From the IMG/VR virus record IMGVR_UViG_3300044716_000390, positions 1 through 47,081 of that record: DNA of 47,081 nt; one strand, 5' to 3'. This DNA comes from a virus. Positions within the stretch are counted from its first letter, which is position 1. Each line of letters starts with the position of its first letter. This document shows positions 7,101 through 14,240 of this stretch, piece by piece. The translations under genes and the position numbers were made by a program. The notes under the pieces were generated by a model, which had not been told where the DNA came from, ran no database searches, and saw nothing but the letters and a program-made list of their open reading frames with translations.

Positions 7101-10017
7101 GTCGTCTAAGAGGGTATCTACTGGACTTGATCCAGAGGTATTGGCGGCATATGCGCTCAAGGGTTCTATTGTTATTGGTCGTGGAGTTCGTAACTTTGGC
7201 GCATGGTCTGGAGAAATGATTAATGAATTTGGCGAGGCAATCCGTCCCCATCTAAAGGACATCTGGAGCAGGGCTAAATCCTACGCAGAGGATGAGGCGA
7301 AGATCCAAATGGATACTAAGGATTACATCCAGCGCAGGGCAGAAGCCGTTGCTGGTGGCGGGCCTACTGTGATGCGTGGAGTTTCAGAGAGGCTTGCAGA
7401 ACAAGCTGGCGAAGGAACCGCCAAGGAATATTATATCCAAGCCGATGAACTAGTTCGCAGGAAGTCACTTTCTGATGTGGAGGTGATGGAATGGACTGAC
7501 TCCCTTACTCCCGAACAAGCAAAGGCAGAATACGAGCGAGCGATCTTTTCTCCTGCATCCGATGAGAAAACAGCCGCAATCAAGGTTAAACTAGCCGCTA
7601 GGAGGTTGACTGACCTAGAGGCCGCTAGAGATGACGCTGGCTATGCACGGGTCGTTAATGAGGTTGCTAGAGAGATTACCGTTGCCGCTCAAGTATTGCG
7701 CGATGCTCGCTTTCTATACAAAGCAACTCCCAAGGGATTCACTACCCTTCTTGAGAAGGTTGCGGGAGAAAGGGACATCAAAATTAAGCCAGAAAAGATT
7801 GCTGATATTGAGGCGCAATTCAAAGACTTCACCGAAGCTGGAAAGCTATCAGAAGCAAAAGAGCTTGAGGTTGTCAACGCACAATCAGAGCAGGAGTTTA
7901 ATGCGGCACTAAAGGATCTTGAAAAGCTCCGCAAAGACGGAATCAAAAAGCAGAACGCACTTGATAAAACTGTTGGTGGAATCTGGTCCAAGTCTGGAAG
8001 GGAGGAGCTTATCCCAACACTATTAAAGGGCAACCTGCTTACCACAATGTCGGTTGCTACTAACTTGGCTCAAAACGTATTGAAGGGAACATTCTTGGAT
8101 GTTCCTCAAAAGTTAATCCAAGGGAAGTATTCCAAAGTGGAGTCATTTCTTACTGGCAAAGAGCCAAAATATACATTCGGGCTTGAGCAAGCCGTTATGT
8201 ATTACGCAACACTTGCAAAGGAATCTCCAGAACTTGTTCGCAATTTGTTCAGAACTGCTTTGAGACAACCATTGCCAGCAGATAAGCCTGTTAACATAAT
8301 GGAGATTCGTTCTTCGCTTAATCCTATGGCGGCATTGCGTAGGCTGAAGGGGCTTTATAACAAAGACAATCTTCAATACGAGGGAGACTATGGATTCAAG
8401 GAAGCCATCAAGGATTCACTTGAAGGTACTACTGGCGTTACGGCAGACATCATGTTTGATCTTTTGACCACCACAGACAGACCATTTAGACAGGCGGTTG
8501 TAATTTCAGAGGCATCTGGAATGGCAAGGAAACTTGGATTAACTGGACTTGATTATGAGAAGTTTGTAAAACTGCCACAAAGAGGAATTGAAAAGTGGGC
8601 TAGAGAAAACATTAAAGATCCAGCGAAGCGAGCGGAGGAAATTAAAAATCTAAAGCAAGAACTTGATGATGCGGTATCGGCTGGCCTTGGTGAATCAGAG
8701 GTTACAATTGGTGGCAAAAACGTGACTAGGGGAGTTAGCAATTTCTTAAACAACATTGCTAAATCTAATCCGGTTTCCTCCCTGTTGGTATATGCCAATG
8801 CTCCATATGTCAGATTTCCTCTTAATTTTGCTGTAAGCGCATTTAAGTTGGCTAATCCAGAGGTGGCAATGGTTTCATTCCTATACAATTCCGCGAGGGG
8901 AAACTCTAAAAAAGCGGCGGTTGATTTTTCAATTATGGCATCTGGCGTGGCACTTGCTTATGCAGGAAAGTATCTTTATGACCAAGGAGTAATCCAAACA
9001 ACTGATTCACCACAGACAAAATCACAAAAGCTGTCTGGAGAATTAGGTCGCGCAGGATCAATTAATCTTTCCAAGCTAAAGAGGATTGTCAACGGGGGGA
9101 CATCTGACACAATGCCGGGAGATAAAATTCAGCGTCTTGACAGATTGGGTTTGCTGGGAGTTGCGGTTTTGGCCGAGGCAGACAAGCAAGAAGCACTTAA
9201 AAAGAAAAAACTACTTACTGGCAATGTGTCGTTTGCTGATGCAATGATAACTAGAATGTCGCAATTGCCCGTGTCTTTGGCATACACTCTTAATCAAACA
9301 TTTACAAAGGGAGTTGCTGGGGTAGTTGATGCGCTCACACAGGGAGAACAAAAGATGGAAAAGCTATTAAAGAATACTTTTTCATCCAGCTTGTCTATTG
9401 TTTTGCCTAATGAAATGGCGGCAATATCTAGGTCTATTTCTGATTACACTCCCAACCTCGACGATCCAAAGTTTATGAAGACTCTGGAAAACGCAGTTCG
9501 TCAAAGGTTTGGAATGACCGGGGATTTGCCTGTTAAGCGTGGCTTTTGGGGAGAGAAGATCACATCAACTCCAGAAGGGGCGAGTCCTATTGCTTATCAT
9601 TTCTTCGACTTCACAAAACAGCGCAAGTTGCCTAGCGTTCCAGCCACAATGGAAATCATCCGCTTGTTTGAAAAGACGCAGGATAACCGCATTATTCCAT
9701 CAGAGGTACAGGATAAGATCGCAATCAAGGGAACTAGTTACAGGCTATCTGCCAAAGATCACGAAAGGTATCAAGAGCTAGTTGGGGGAGAACGCTTGAA
9801 TAGAATTAACAAGTTGATTGATTCTCCGATTTATCAGTCTGCTTCTGTTGATCGAAAGGCAGATAGATTTAGCAAGGCTATCGAGAAGGGAGCCAGAATG
9901 GGCGAAAAGAAGTTTTTGAAGGAGCTACAAAAGAGTGGCAAGGAGGCTGGAGAAGTGCTTAATATACCTCGCAAAGAACTTATCAGGCGCATTTCAGAAT
10001 TAGAAAACGAAGACTAA
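4189..10017 (+). CDS. Giant 1942-aa putative DNA-ejection/internal virion protein
   Basis: The largest gene of the window. The N-terminus has two copies of a short repeat (ARQQGYSDDEIFNHIA at about 9-24 and AKEQGYSLDDIATHF at about 35-49), a motif seen at the head of phage ejection and polyvalent proteins. Residues about 55-170 and 560-990 are low-complexity, rich in Pro, Glu, Lys and Ala. A segment near 1265-1310 (GNLLTTMSVATNLAQNVLKG) resembles the large polyvalent-protein-associated regions of such proteins. About 1530-1600 is hydrophobic (PLNFAVSAFKLANPEVAMVS) and could insert into membrane. No transglycosylase or polymerase motif was found by eye. It probably enters the host with the DNA. 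Its last base is shared with the next start (TAATG). Confidence 0.6.
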   Translation: MAFSEQSLAEARQQGYSDDEIFNHIATSDERFSVAKEQGYSLDDIATHFKQKEGGVNYEDATSESGQGPLDNRNEQAVSGEVQAGSTEGVQADSMLPAEDQSQFRGDDQARVTTGIPQGGELIERQTQDAQGGIQGEEEGQGLRGQIPTGNEAQVISPQQAAMKAAPFGAEGVQPTPAKEKGIIDYTGEAFKSAYKGLGTMASELQQFGWDLSKRVNPIVTIAKDAEAVFGQNPFSEKIKKSIVERGDQYFQDLVAGSKLTPEEAQSPLNQFMFGAGHMIGDVALAIATGGGSAETRALQSAADLPIWKAITTKSVDGIKSFAAPSLLAANTTIDEERQSGKTDTEALAAGMKRLVEMEAGAALPMQVSSGLDNVFLRGASRILQSTPLAVAQGELATAAGNMMASEADRRPTISENIVAGNFEEAAKDLAQVAPMGIMGVAGGRTKQIKEAGLPATAAALEATARAENAMTSTDLNNAASARLNQLEEIITGRKIVGMDANGRPIYEQDAVDLLEADKAKEEYEFLKSNPTTEQLAKRYGVTIRDEAIATDSALEATAKGGIDAAPAELPKEPVVPEKEPTTTEEPKGKWYASDELKQWDEEKTRLYDAWQSLPMGSEERTQAREKYRNHTDLANKPKGQIVDLDNPQIAYENSAGDTQSTSGDNVKSARYTGKQGTSTRGLPTEEVEFADGTRGWVEVGVQPEPILQLLEENTKKKPSQTPPLAPKETAPSLPKEEAQPPVSVAGEAPVVEPTAELQPIEKLSPSSRTGSFISKSLTSQGVEKDVADHFAALVEEKHTGKKPEDVRADALREFEEVGGKLPSGSEKESEDALYWALSYPEESPEAHAGYAEQAKINNAQRIQTINDSNKKILETKPAEAPAEAQPTKPSEAKIEKTSGIPAIEGKPVEPETVVKVEEGVAPREGEGEAGQVAPPAAEAVKEEVAAPSAPQAEPTFLQKAESWADSVIKESSKRVSTGLDPEVLAAYALKGSIVIGRGVRNFGAWSGEMINEFGEAIRPHLKDIWSRAKSYAEDEAKIQMDTKDYIQRRAEAVAGGGPTVMRGVSERLAEQAGEGTAKEYYIQADELVRRKSLSDVEVMEWTDSLTPEQAKAEYERAIFSPASDEKTAAIKVKLAARRLTDLEAARDDAGYARVVNEVAREITVAAQVLRDARFLYKATPKGFTTLLEKVAGERDIKIKPEKIADIEAQFKDFTEAGKLSEAKELEVVNAQSEQEFNAALKDLEKLRKDGIKKQNALDKTVGGIWSKSGREELIPTLLKGNLLTTMSVATNLAQNVLKGTFLDVPQKLIQGKYSKVESFLTGKEPKYTFGLEQAVMYYATLAKESPELVRNLFRTALRQPLPADKPVNIMEIRSSLNPMAALRRLKGLYNKDNLQYEGDYGFKEAIKDSLEGTTGVTADIMFDLLTTTDRPFRQAVVISEASGMARKLGLTGLDYEKFVKLPQRGIEKWARENIKDPAKRAEEIKNLKQELDDAVSAGLGESEVTIGGKNVTRGVSNFLNNIAKSNPVSSLLVYANAPYVRFPLNFAVSAFKLANPEVAMVSFLYNSARGNSKKAAVDFSIMASGVALAYAGKYLYDQGVIQTTDSPQTKSQKLSGELGRAGSINLSKLKRIVNGGTSDTMPGDKIQRLDRLGLLGVAVLAEADKQEALKKKKLLTGNVSFADAMITRMSQLPVSLAYTLNQTFTKGVAGVVDALTQGEQKMEKLLKNTFSSSLSIVLPNEMAAISRSISDYTPNLDDPKFMKTLENAVRQRFGMTGDLPVKRGFWGEKITSTPEGASPIAYHFFDFTKQRKLPSVPATMEIIRLFEKTQDNRIIPSEVQDKIAIKGTSYRLSAKDHERYQELVGGERLNRINKLIDSPIYQSASVDRKADRFSKAIEKGARMGEKKFLKELQKSGKEAGEVLNIPRKELIRRISELENED

Positions 10018-11441
10018 TGGCAACCGCAAAACAACCACCATTTCCAGATCCACCTCTTGAGGTTGGAGTTCCACAATATCCAACGCCAAATATCCCTGAT
10101 TTTTATACAAAGAATGGGCATATCATTCTTGTTGAAAAGGTAAATGCAGAAAAGGGAAGCTACAACCCACAGCCACTTGATGGTAGCGTTGTTTATGCTG
10201 GAAGAGATGCGAGTAAGTGGCCATCCAATCTTTACCTTGTTGCTGAACAAACAGAGCCTACTGGTAAGTTTGTATTTAGGATTTGGGCAAATGACAGAAC
10301 GCTTGCTTCACAAGATCCTTGGAATTACGGAATTGACTACAGCTTGGACGATCCAACCAAGCCGATCTACACACGCGAGTATATCGTGCCCCGCTCACAA
10401 TATGCCGCAGTTAGCATTGGTTCAGTAGATCCCGTTTTCGGTGGGACTGCAAAGATCAGTAAGCAGTCCATGCAGGAGCTTGAGGACGGCAATCCACTAC
10501 GCTCTAGGCACGTTAGGGTTCAGCGGGTTTATGAAACCATCCCAAGTGCCGCAATTTCTGGTCAGTCTGTAAACAAGTACGGCTCTGTAGACACCACGAT
10601 CAAGCAGATCGTCCTTCCATCATCCACCGCCTCCACATCACAGACTCAAGGTCAGATTGGAGGGATTGACCAGTTTCTTGTTTCTGATTCAATTAACCCA
10701 GTAAGTGCGGCCAAGTCAGAGGAACAGAAGGTGGTAATGAGTCAGCCGCCTAGCGTTATTACCTATGAAATCACGCAGGATCTAGCTGTGGTTAGAACAA
10801 CTACAGACATGATTTTGAGGCAGAACTTAACTGTGCCTCCAATCCCCGGCACTACTGGATATGCGGCATTGCTTGACGTGAGCGATGAGGACGTTGGATT
10901 TCCTTGGATCAGAAGGTCTTCCAAAAGTCTCCTAACATCTGGAAGCACAGTTATTGTGCCTCCTCCTCGCGTTGAGTTTAAGACAATTAACTATGAATTT
11001 CCCGGCATCATCTATTCTTGGCAAGCCAAGCAGGGAACAACTGAAAATGACGTTACGACATCACCAACTGCCAATCTTTCATTCTTTAACAACAGGTATC
11101 CTCTGTCGTTAACTGTGTCGGCTAGGCACGTTATCACCTACCACACTTCTGCACAGGATTTGTCAGACCTTCAGTATTTCTCTGTTATTACCCAACCTTG
11201 GGCTTTGAAGTTCTTCAATATCCCAAGGAACATGATCCATCCCCCAGCCCCAGTAACACTAAGGGGGCAATCTGTTCAGTCTGGAGGAATTGACATTTTG
11301 ATTAGCGGAGGTCAAGGTAGCACTCCGTCCAATTATATCCCCGGACAAGAAATTCTCATTGGCGGGGATTGCGAGCTATGGCAGGGTGGGATATATATGA
11401 AGCAACTAATCTACGTTAAAGAACCTCCAACCACGCTATAA
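10017..11441 (+). CDS. Putative virion structural protein (474 aa)
   Basis: 474 residues, family not recognised. The N-terminus is Pro-rich (PPFPDPPLEVGVPQYPTPNI); the rest is beta-rich with many Ser, Thr and Val, and has no signal peptide or membrane segment. Length, composition and position between the ejection protein and the capsid gene suggest a tail-hub, nozzle or decoration-type component. The ATG overlaps the stop of the giant gene (TAATG), so translation is probably coupled, which may keep the two products in proportion. Confidence 0.5.
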   Translation: MATAKQPPFPDPPLEVGVPQYPTPNIPDFYTKNGHIILVEKVNAEKGSYNPQPLDGSVVYAGRDASKWPSNLYLVAEQTEPTGKFVFRIWANDRTLASQDPWNYGIDYSLDDPTKPIYTREYIVPRSQYAAVSIGSVDPVFGGTAKISKQSMQELEDGNPLRSRHVRVQRVYETIPSAAISGQSVNKYGSVDTTIKQIVLPSSTASTSQTQGQIGGIDQFLVSDSINPVSAAKSEEQKVVMSQPPSVITYEITQDLAVVRTTTDMILRQNLTVPPIPGTTGYAALLDVSDEDVGFPWIRRSSKSLLTSGSTVIVPPPRVEFKTINYEFPGIIYSWQAKQGTTENDVTTSPTANLSFFNNRYPLSLTVSARHVITYHTSAQDLSDLQYFSVITQPWALKFFNIPRNMIHPPAPVTLRGQSVQSGGIDILISGGQGSTPSNYIPGQEILIGGDCELWQGGIYMKQLIYVKEPPTTL

Positions 11442-11442
11442 T

Positions 11443-11754
11443 ATGCCAACACCAAACGATTTAGTATCTGTTACTATTACTGCCGCCACTGGCGATCAAA
11501 CAGCCGTATTTAAGCCAAGTAGTTTTCTTTATTGTAAAATTGTTGTAAGACCCAATGCTAATTCCAGCGCGATATATTATCGTGTAGATGTATATACTAC
11601 CACTTTCCCAAATGGTATAACTTTTACCAGTGCTGGTGTTAATCTTGGAGGGCTTATGGGTGTTGAATCTTCACTAACATACGCAGAAGCAAATGCAGGA
11701 GTTACGGCAGTTTATACCGCAGTAAATGCTTATTACACGGCCATAAACACATAA
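11443..11754 (+). CDS. Small beta-rich putative virion protein (103 aa)
   Basis: 103 residues, Thr/Ala/Val/Tyr-rich, predicted mainly beta by composition (LVSVTITAATGDQTAVFKP; FLYCKIVVRPNANSSAIYYR). No known family recognised. It starts 1 base after the previous stop and ends 1 base before the next gene, so it belongs to a tightly packed structural operon. A small capsid-decoration or tail-accessory protein is possible. Confidence 0.5.
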   Translation: MPTPNDLVSVTITAATGDQTAVFKPSSFLYCKIVVRPNANSSAIYYRVDVYTTTFPNGITFTSAGVNLGGLMGVESSLTYAEANAGVTAVYTAVNAYYTAINT

Positions 11755-11755
11755 T

Positions 11756-12061
11756 ATGTACGAACTAAAGGCACCTCTTAAAACGCAACTTTACCAAGTC
11801 TATGACTTTGGTTCCGTTACGTTTACATACCCATCTTCATTGACAAGCACTCAGGTTGATGAGGTTGTTATTTCAAATAACTTGGACGACGACGAAAACA
11901 ACATCAGCTTTGTTTCTAGGTACAAAACATGGCTTGCTTTTACTGATATTCAAAGCTATAAAACCAAGCTATATAACATTATTCTGATTCACTATGATCG
12001 CGTGAATCAAGTTGCCTACACCAAAACAGATAGACTTAGGATTGTTCCTTACGATCTGTAA
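11756..12061 (+). CDS. Small putative virion protein (101 aa)
   Basis: 101 residues, not recognised. Beta-rich, with an acidic patch (NNLDDDENN) in the middle. It is packed between its neighbours, and its TAA shares a base with the next ATG (TAATG at 12059-12063). Membership of the virion operon is the only functional hint. Confidence 0.5.
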   Translation: MYELKAPLKTQLYQVYDFGSVTFTYPSSLTSTQVDEVVISNNLDDDENNISFVSRYKTWLAFTDIQSYKTKLYNIILIHYDRVNQVAYTKTDRLRIVPYDL

Positions 12062-12327
12062 TGAAGCCAAACAAGCCCAAGCAAGGTTTCACGCAAACTG
12101 CATTTAATGTGCAGTCCGACATTTCGTTAATTGGTGGGAGGCTTGTTAGAAACTCAGTTCCAGAGCCCAACGGAAATAGCGGCGCAATTGAAGATCCCCC
12201 AACCGATAATAAAGTTTATGGAAGAAGGAACAACGCATGGATTGAGCTTAAAAAACACACAGTTCAAGTTTGCGTTGATGGAGTGCAAATGAGCTTGAAT
12301 GTTTATGTTGATGGAGATCCATACTAA
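12061..12327 (+). CDS. Small hypothetical protein of the virion operon (88 aa)
   Basis: 88 residues. The N-terminus is basic and extended (MKPNKPKQGFTQTAFNVQ), followed by strand-forming stretches (HTVQVCVDGVQMSLNVYVDG). PPTDNKVYGRRNNAWIEL resembles short linkers seen in fibre and baseplate accessory proteins, where a Trp-containing turn joins repeats; that is only a resemblance. Start codon overlaps the preceding stop. Confidence 0.45.
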   Translation: MKPNKPKQGFTQTAFNVQSDISLIGGRLVRNSVPEPNGNSGAIEDPPTDNKVYGRRNNAWIELKKHTVQVCVDGVQMSLNVYVDGDPY

Positions 12328-12335
12328 TTAAAATA

Positions 12336-12824
12336 ATGGCTACATTTATTAAGTCGTGCAATGGTGGTTGCTCAGAGAATCAATTTTGTGCCTGCGTTAT
12401 AAATGTTTTTGGATCTGGGTCAACCCTTGGCACATTTGAAACATTTAGGATGGTAGCAAATGGAGTCCAAATTTGGTCATTGGAGCCATCTTATCCTAAC
12501 TGGACAGGGAATACCGGTGGAGTTCCACCATTTACAATCCCACCCGACTACATAAAATTGCCAGCCGGAACAACCGAGGTGGAGTTTTTTCTTCGTGAAA
12601 ACGCGAACGGAGTTCCAGTAGATCCCGGCCCAATATATCCACCATTTACATTCAAAACACCGGGAACAGGCTGGTACTATGACATTACATTTCCAGATGG
12701 GCAGAGATTTGTGGATCAAAATACTGTTGGTTTTAAGTATTCTCCCCCAAGCGGAAATGCGTATTGGGCTCCAATGGGGCAAGTTGGAGTAGAGACTCGC
12801 GTTTTTGTTTGGAACCCAGCGTAA
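12336..12824 (+). CDS. Cys-rich N-terminus, beta-rich putative virion protein (162 aa)
   Basis: 162 residues. The N-terminus holds four Cys within about 15 residues (CNGGCSENQFCACV), followed by a Gly/Pro/Trp-rich beta domain (WSLEPSYPNWTGNTGGVPPF) and an aromatic C-terminus. Family not recognised. The Cys cluster could bind metal or form disulfides outside the cell, so a tail-tip or surface-exposed part is a reasonable guess. It ends the operon before the promoter at 12845. Confidence 0.45.
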   Translation: MATFIKSCNGGCSENQFCACVINVFGSGSTLGTFETFRMVANGVQIWSLEPSYPNWTGNTGGVPPFTIPPDYIKLPAGTTEVEFFLRENANGVPVDPGPIYPPFTFKTPGTGWYYDITFPDGQRFVDQNTVGFKYSPPSGNAYWAPMGQVGVETRVFVWNPA

Positions 12825-12844
12825 TAAAGAATTAAAATTCACTA

Positions 12845-12871
12845 TTGACAAGCTGGCAATACTGATATAAA
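12845..12871 (+). promoter_or_regulatory. Sigma70-like promoter before second glycosyltransferase gene
   Basis: TTGACA (12845-12850, perfect -35) is followed 15 bp later by TATAAA (12866-12871, near-perfect -10). The spacer is shorter than the usual 17. Transcription would start about 6-7 bases before the ATG at 12885, giving an almost leaderless message; no Shine-Dalgarno sequence is present. Both hexamers are close to consensus, which is unusual in the otherwise packed structural block. Confidence 0.5.
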
Positions 12872-12884
12872 AGCAATCATTGAA

Positions 12885-13829
12885 ATGATTGTATTTATAT
12901 CTTATCACCACGACGATAAGCCCCAGATGGTTCGGTGGGCTAACCACGTTAAGAAGCTAGGAGGGGCCTCTAGGCACCAGATTGTCGTGATGCCAGCGCA
13001 CGGAGCCTCCACGGATGGAGTGATGGAACCATTGTCCAAGGCATTCGGAAGGGCAGAGGAGTTGCCATGCTTCCATACGGAACAGGGATGGCCCGTTAGT
13101 TGCAATAGGGCGTTTGAACTTGCGGCTCGACATTCAGAACAAGTTACAAAGCAATCATTCCTTTGGATGGAGCCAGACGCAATTCCACTTAAAGATTTTT
13201 GGCTTGATGATATTGAGGCAGAATACAAACAATGCGGGAAGCCGTTCATGGGGGATTTTGTAAAGATTGCTGGCGTGATGCCCAATGGTATTGACCACAT
13301 GAGCGGAATTGCAGTTTATCATTGGGATATGTCTCGCTTGCTACCCAGCGTATTTAATAACGATCATGCGGCATGGGACATCGTTTCGGGGAGGGATGTA
13401 ATTCCGCAAATGCACAAGACAAAGCTAATTCAGCACGATTGGCTTCCAACAAAAGAATGGAGAAGGGAAGTTGTTACAAAGGATTGCGTTAATCCACTTG
13501 CTGTAATTTACCATCCTGATAAGCTGGGCGTGTTAATTGATGATTCATTAGCTGGAGCCGGGACTAGAGCGGAGAGAAAGCCTTCGACGGGAGCGTGTGG
13601 TGACGTATCCTCATTTGAACAATCGGCTCCAGCCCCTTCTCTTCTATTCTCTGGATTTGATTCATCGCTTATTGATATTATCCATTATGCAAAAACAGAC
13701 AGCAAATGCAAAAAAGTCCTTATTGCTAGGCTTGCCGAAGAAGGCATCATCAAGCCACCCAAAGCCAAAAAAGCCAAGCCAATCAAGCGTCCTAGAAAAC
13801 AAGTTCAGATTGCTTTGGGCAACGATTAG
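12885..13829 (+). CDS. Second glycosyltransferase-like protein
   Basis: 314 residues. It begins with a strand typical of nucleotide-sugar-binding folds (MIVFISYHH). VSCNRAFELAA and FLWMEPDAIPL (about residue 98) match the region where GT-A enzymes carry the DxD-like metal site; here the acidic pair is E-x-D. MSGIAVYHWDMSRLLP and AAWDIVSGRD resemble the acceptor-side loop. The last 60 residues are Lys/Pro-rich and may be a tail of other function. It has its own promoter-like sequence. The final 143 bases overlap the nuclease-like gene in another frame. Substrate unknown; modification of virion or host glycans is inferred. Confidence 0.6.
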   Translation: MIVFISYHHDDKPQMVRWANHVKKLGGASRHQIVVMPAHGASTDGVMEPLSKAFGRAEELPCFHTEQGWPVSCNRAFELAARHSEQVTKQSFLWMEPDAIPLKDFWLDDIEAEYKQCGKPFMGDFVKIAGVMPNGIDHMSGIAVYHWDMSRLLPSVFNNDHAAWDIVSGRDVIPQMHKTKLIQHDWLPTKEWRREVVTKDCVNPLAVIYHPDKLGVLIDDSLAGAGTRAERKPSTGACGDVSSFEQSAPAPSLLFSGFDSSLIDIIHYAKTDSKCKKVLIARLAEEGIIKPPKAKKAKPIKRPRKQVQIALGND

Positions 13830-14112
13830 CAAGATCAATCTTGCTGAGGAACACAGGTTCCATGACGCAAGAAAGTGGAGGCTGGATTTTGCTCATATCG
13901 AATCCAAGGTTGGTATTGAGATCCAAGGAGGGATCTGGAATGGAGGCCGTCATGGCCGTGGATATGGAATTGCTCAAGATAATGAGAAATCCAACGAAGC
14001 CATTTTCTGTGGGTGGGTAATTATAAAGCTGGCTGGAAATCAAATCACAACAGATGCTTTAGAGAAAATCGCAACATTAATTAAAAATAGAAGCGTTTTC
14101 CCGTTGACCTAA
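13687..14112 (+). CDS. Small PD-(D/E)XK-like endonuclease
   Basis: 141 residues from ATG 13687. After a basic N-terminus comes FRLLWATISKINLAEEHRFH, then KWRLDFAHIESKVGIEIQGG, which carries the pattern D-x(n)-E-x-Q found in VSR/DUF559-like and phage restriction-type nucleases (D of LDFAH, E and Q of GIEIQGG). GWVIIKLAGNQI would be the closing strand. The frame extends upstream to 13597, but residues there are read from inside the glycosyltransferase gene and look uncharacteristic. It overlaps that gene by 143 bp. Nicking of host or competitor DNA, or a homing-type role, is possible. Confidence 0.6.
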   Translation: MQKQTANAKKSLLLGLPKKASSSHPKPKKPSQSSVLENKFRLLWATISKINLAEEHRFHDARKWRLDFAHIESKVGIEIQGGIWNGGRHGRGYGIAQDNEKSNEAIFCGWVIIKLAGNQITTDALEKIATLIKNRSVFPLT

Positions 14113-14128
14113 TTGGTTAATTTGATAT

Positions 14129-14176
14129 ATGGCATTAACTTGCGTATGTGGGGTCGCAACCATAATTAAGGCGTAG
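14129..14176 (+). promoter_or_regulatory. Structured leader of the capsid gene with mini-ORF
   Basis: Between 14113 and the capsid ATG lie a 15-codon frame (ATG 14129, MALTCVCGVATIIKA) and two small hairpins: TTGCG/CGCAA (14140-14144 with 14155-14159) and AGGCG/CGCCT (14169-14173 with 14185-14189). The second loop exposes TAGGGAGGATT, a strong Shine-Dalgarno-like sequence with no start codon at the right distance. A leader that controls capsid message translation or stability is inferred; none of this has a known family. Confidence 0.35.
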
Positions 14177-14240
14177 GGAGGATTCGCCTCTTCCGAAAAA
14201 AGTCAGTTTAACCAAAATCTAACCAATAATTTTTAACTTT

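Noticed and set aside
6777-7262. 161-aa antisense frame in the giant virion gene
   Set aside because: Low-complexity Ala/Ser/Gly composition mirrors the Pro/Glu/Ala-rich sense strand; no start signals.
12477-12947. 156-aa antisense frame over 12336 gene
   Set aside because: Trp/Cys-rich nonsense product, covers a promoter and no regulatory signals support it.
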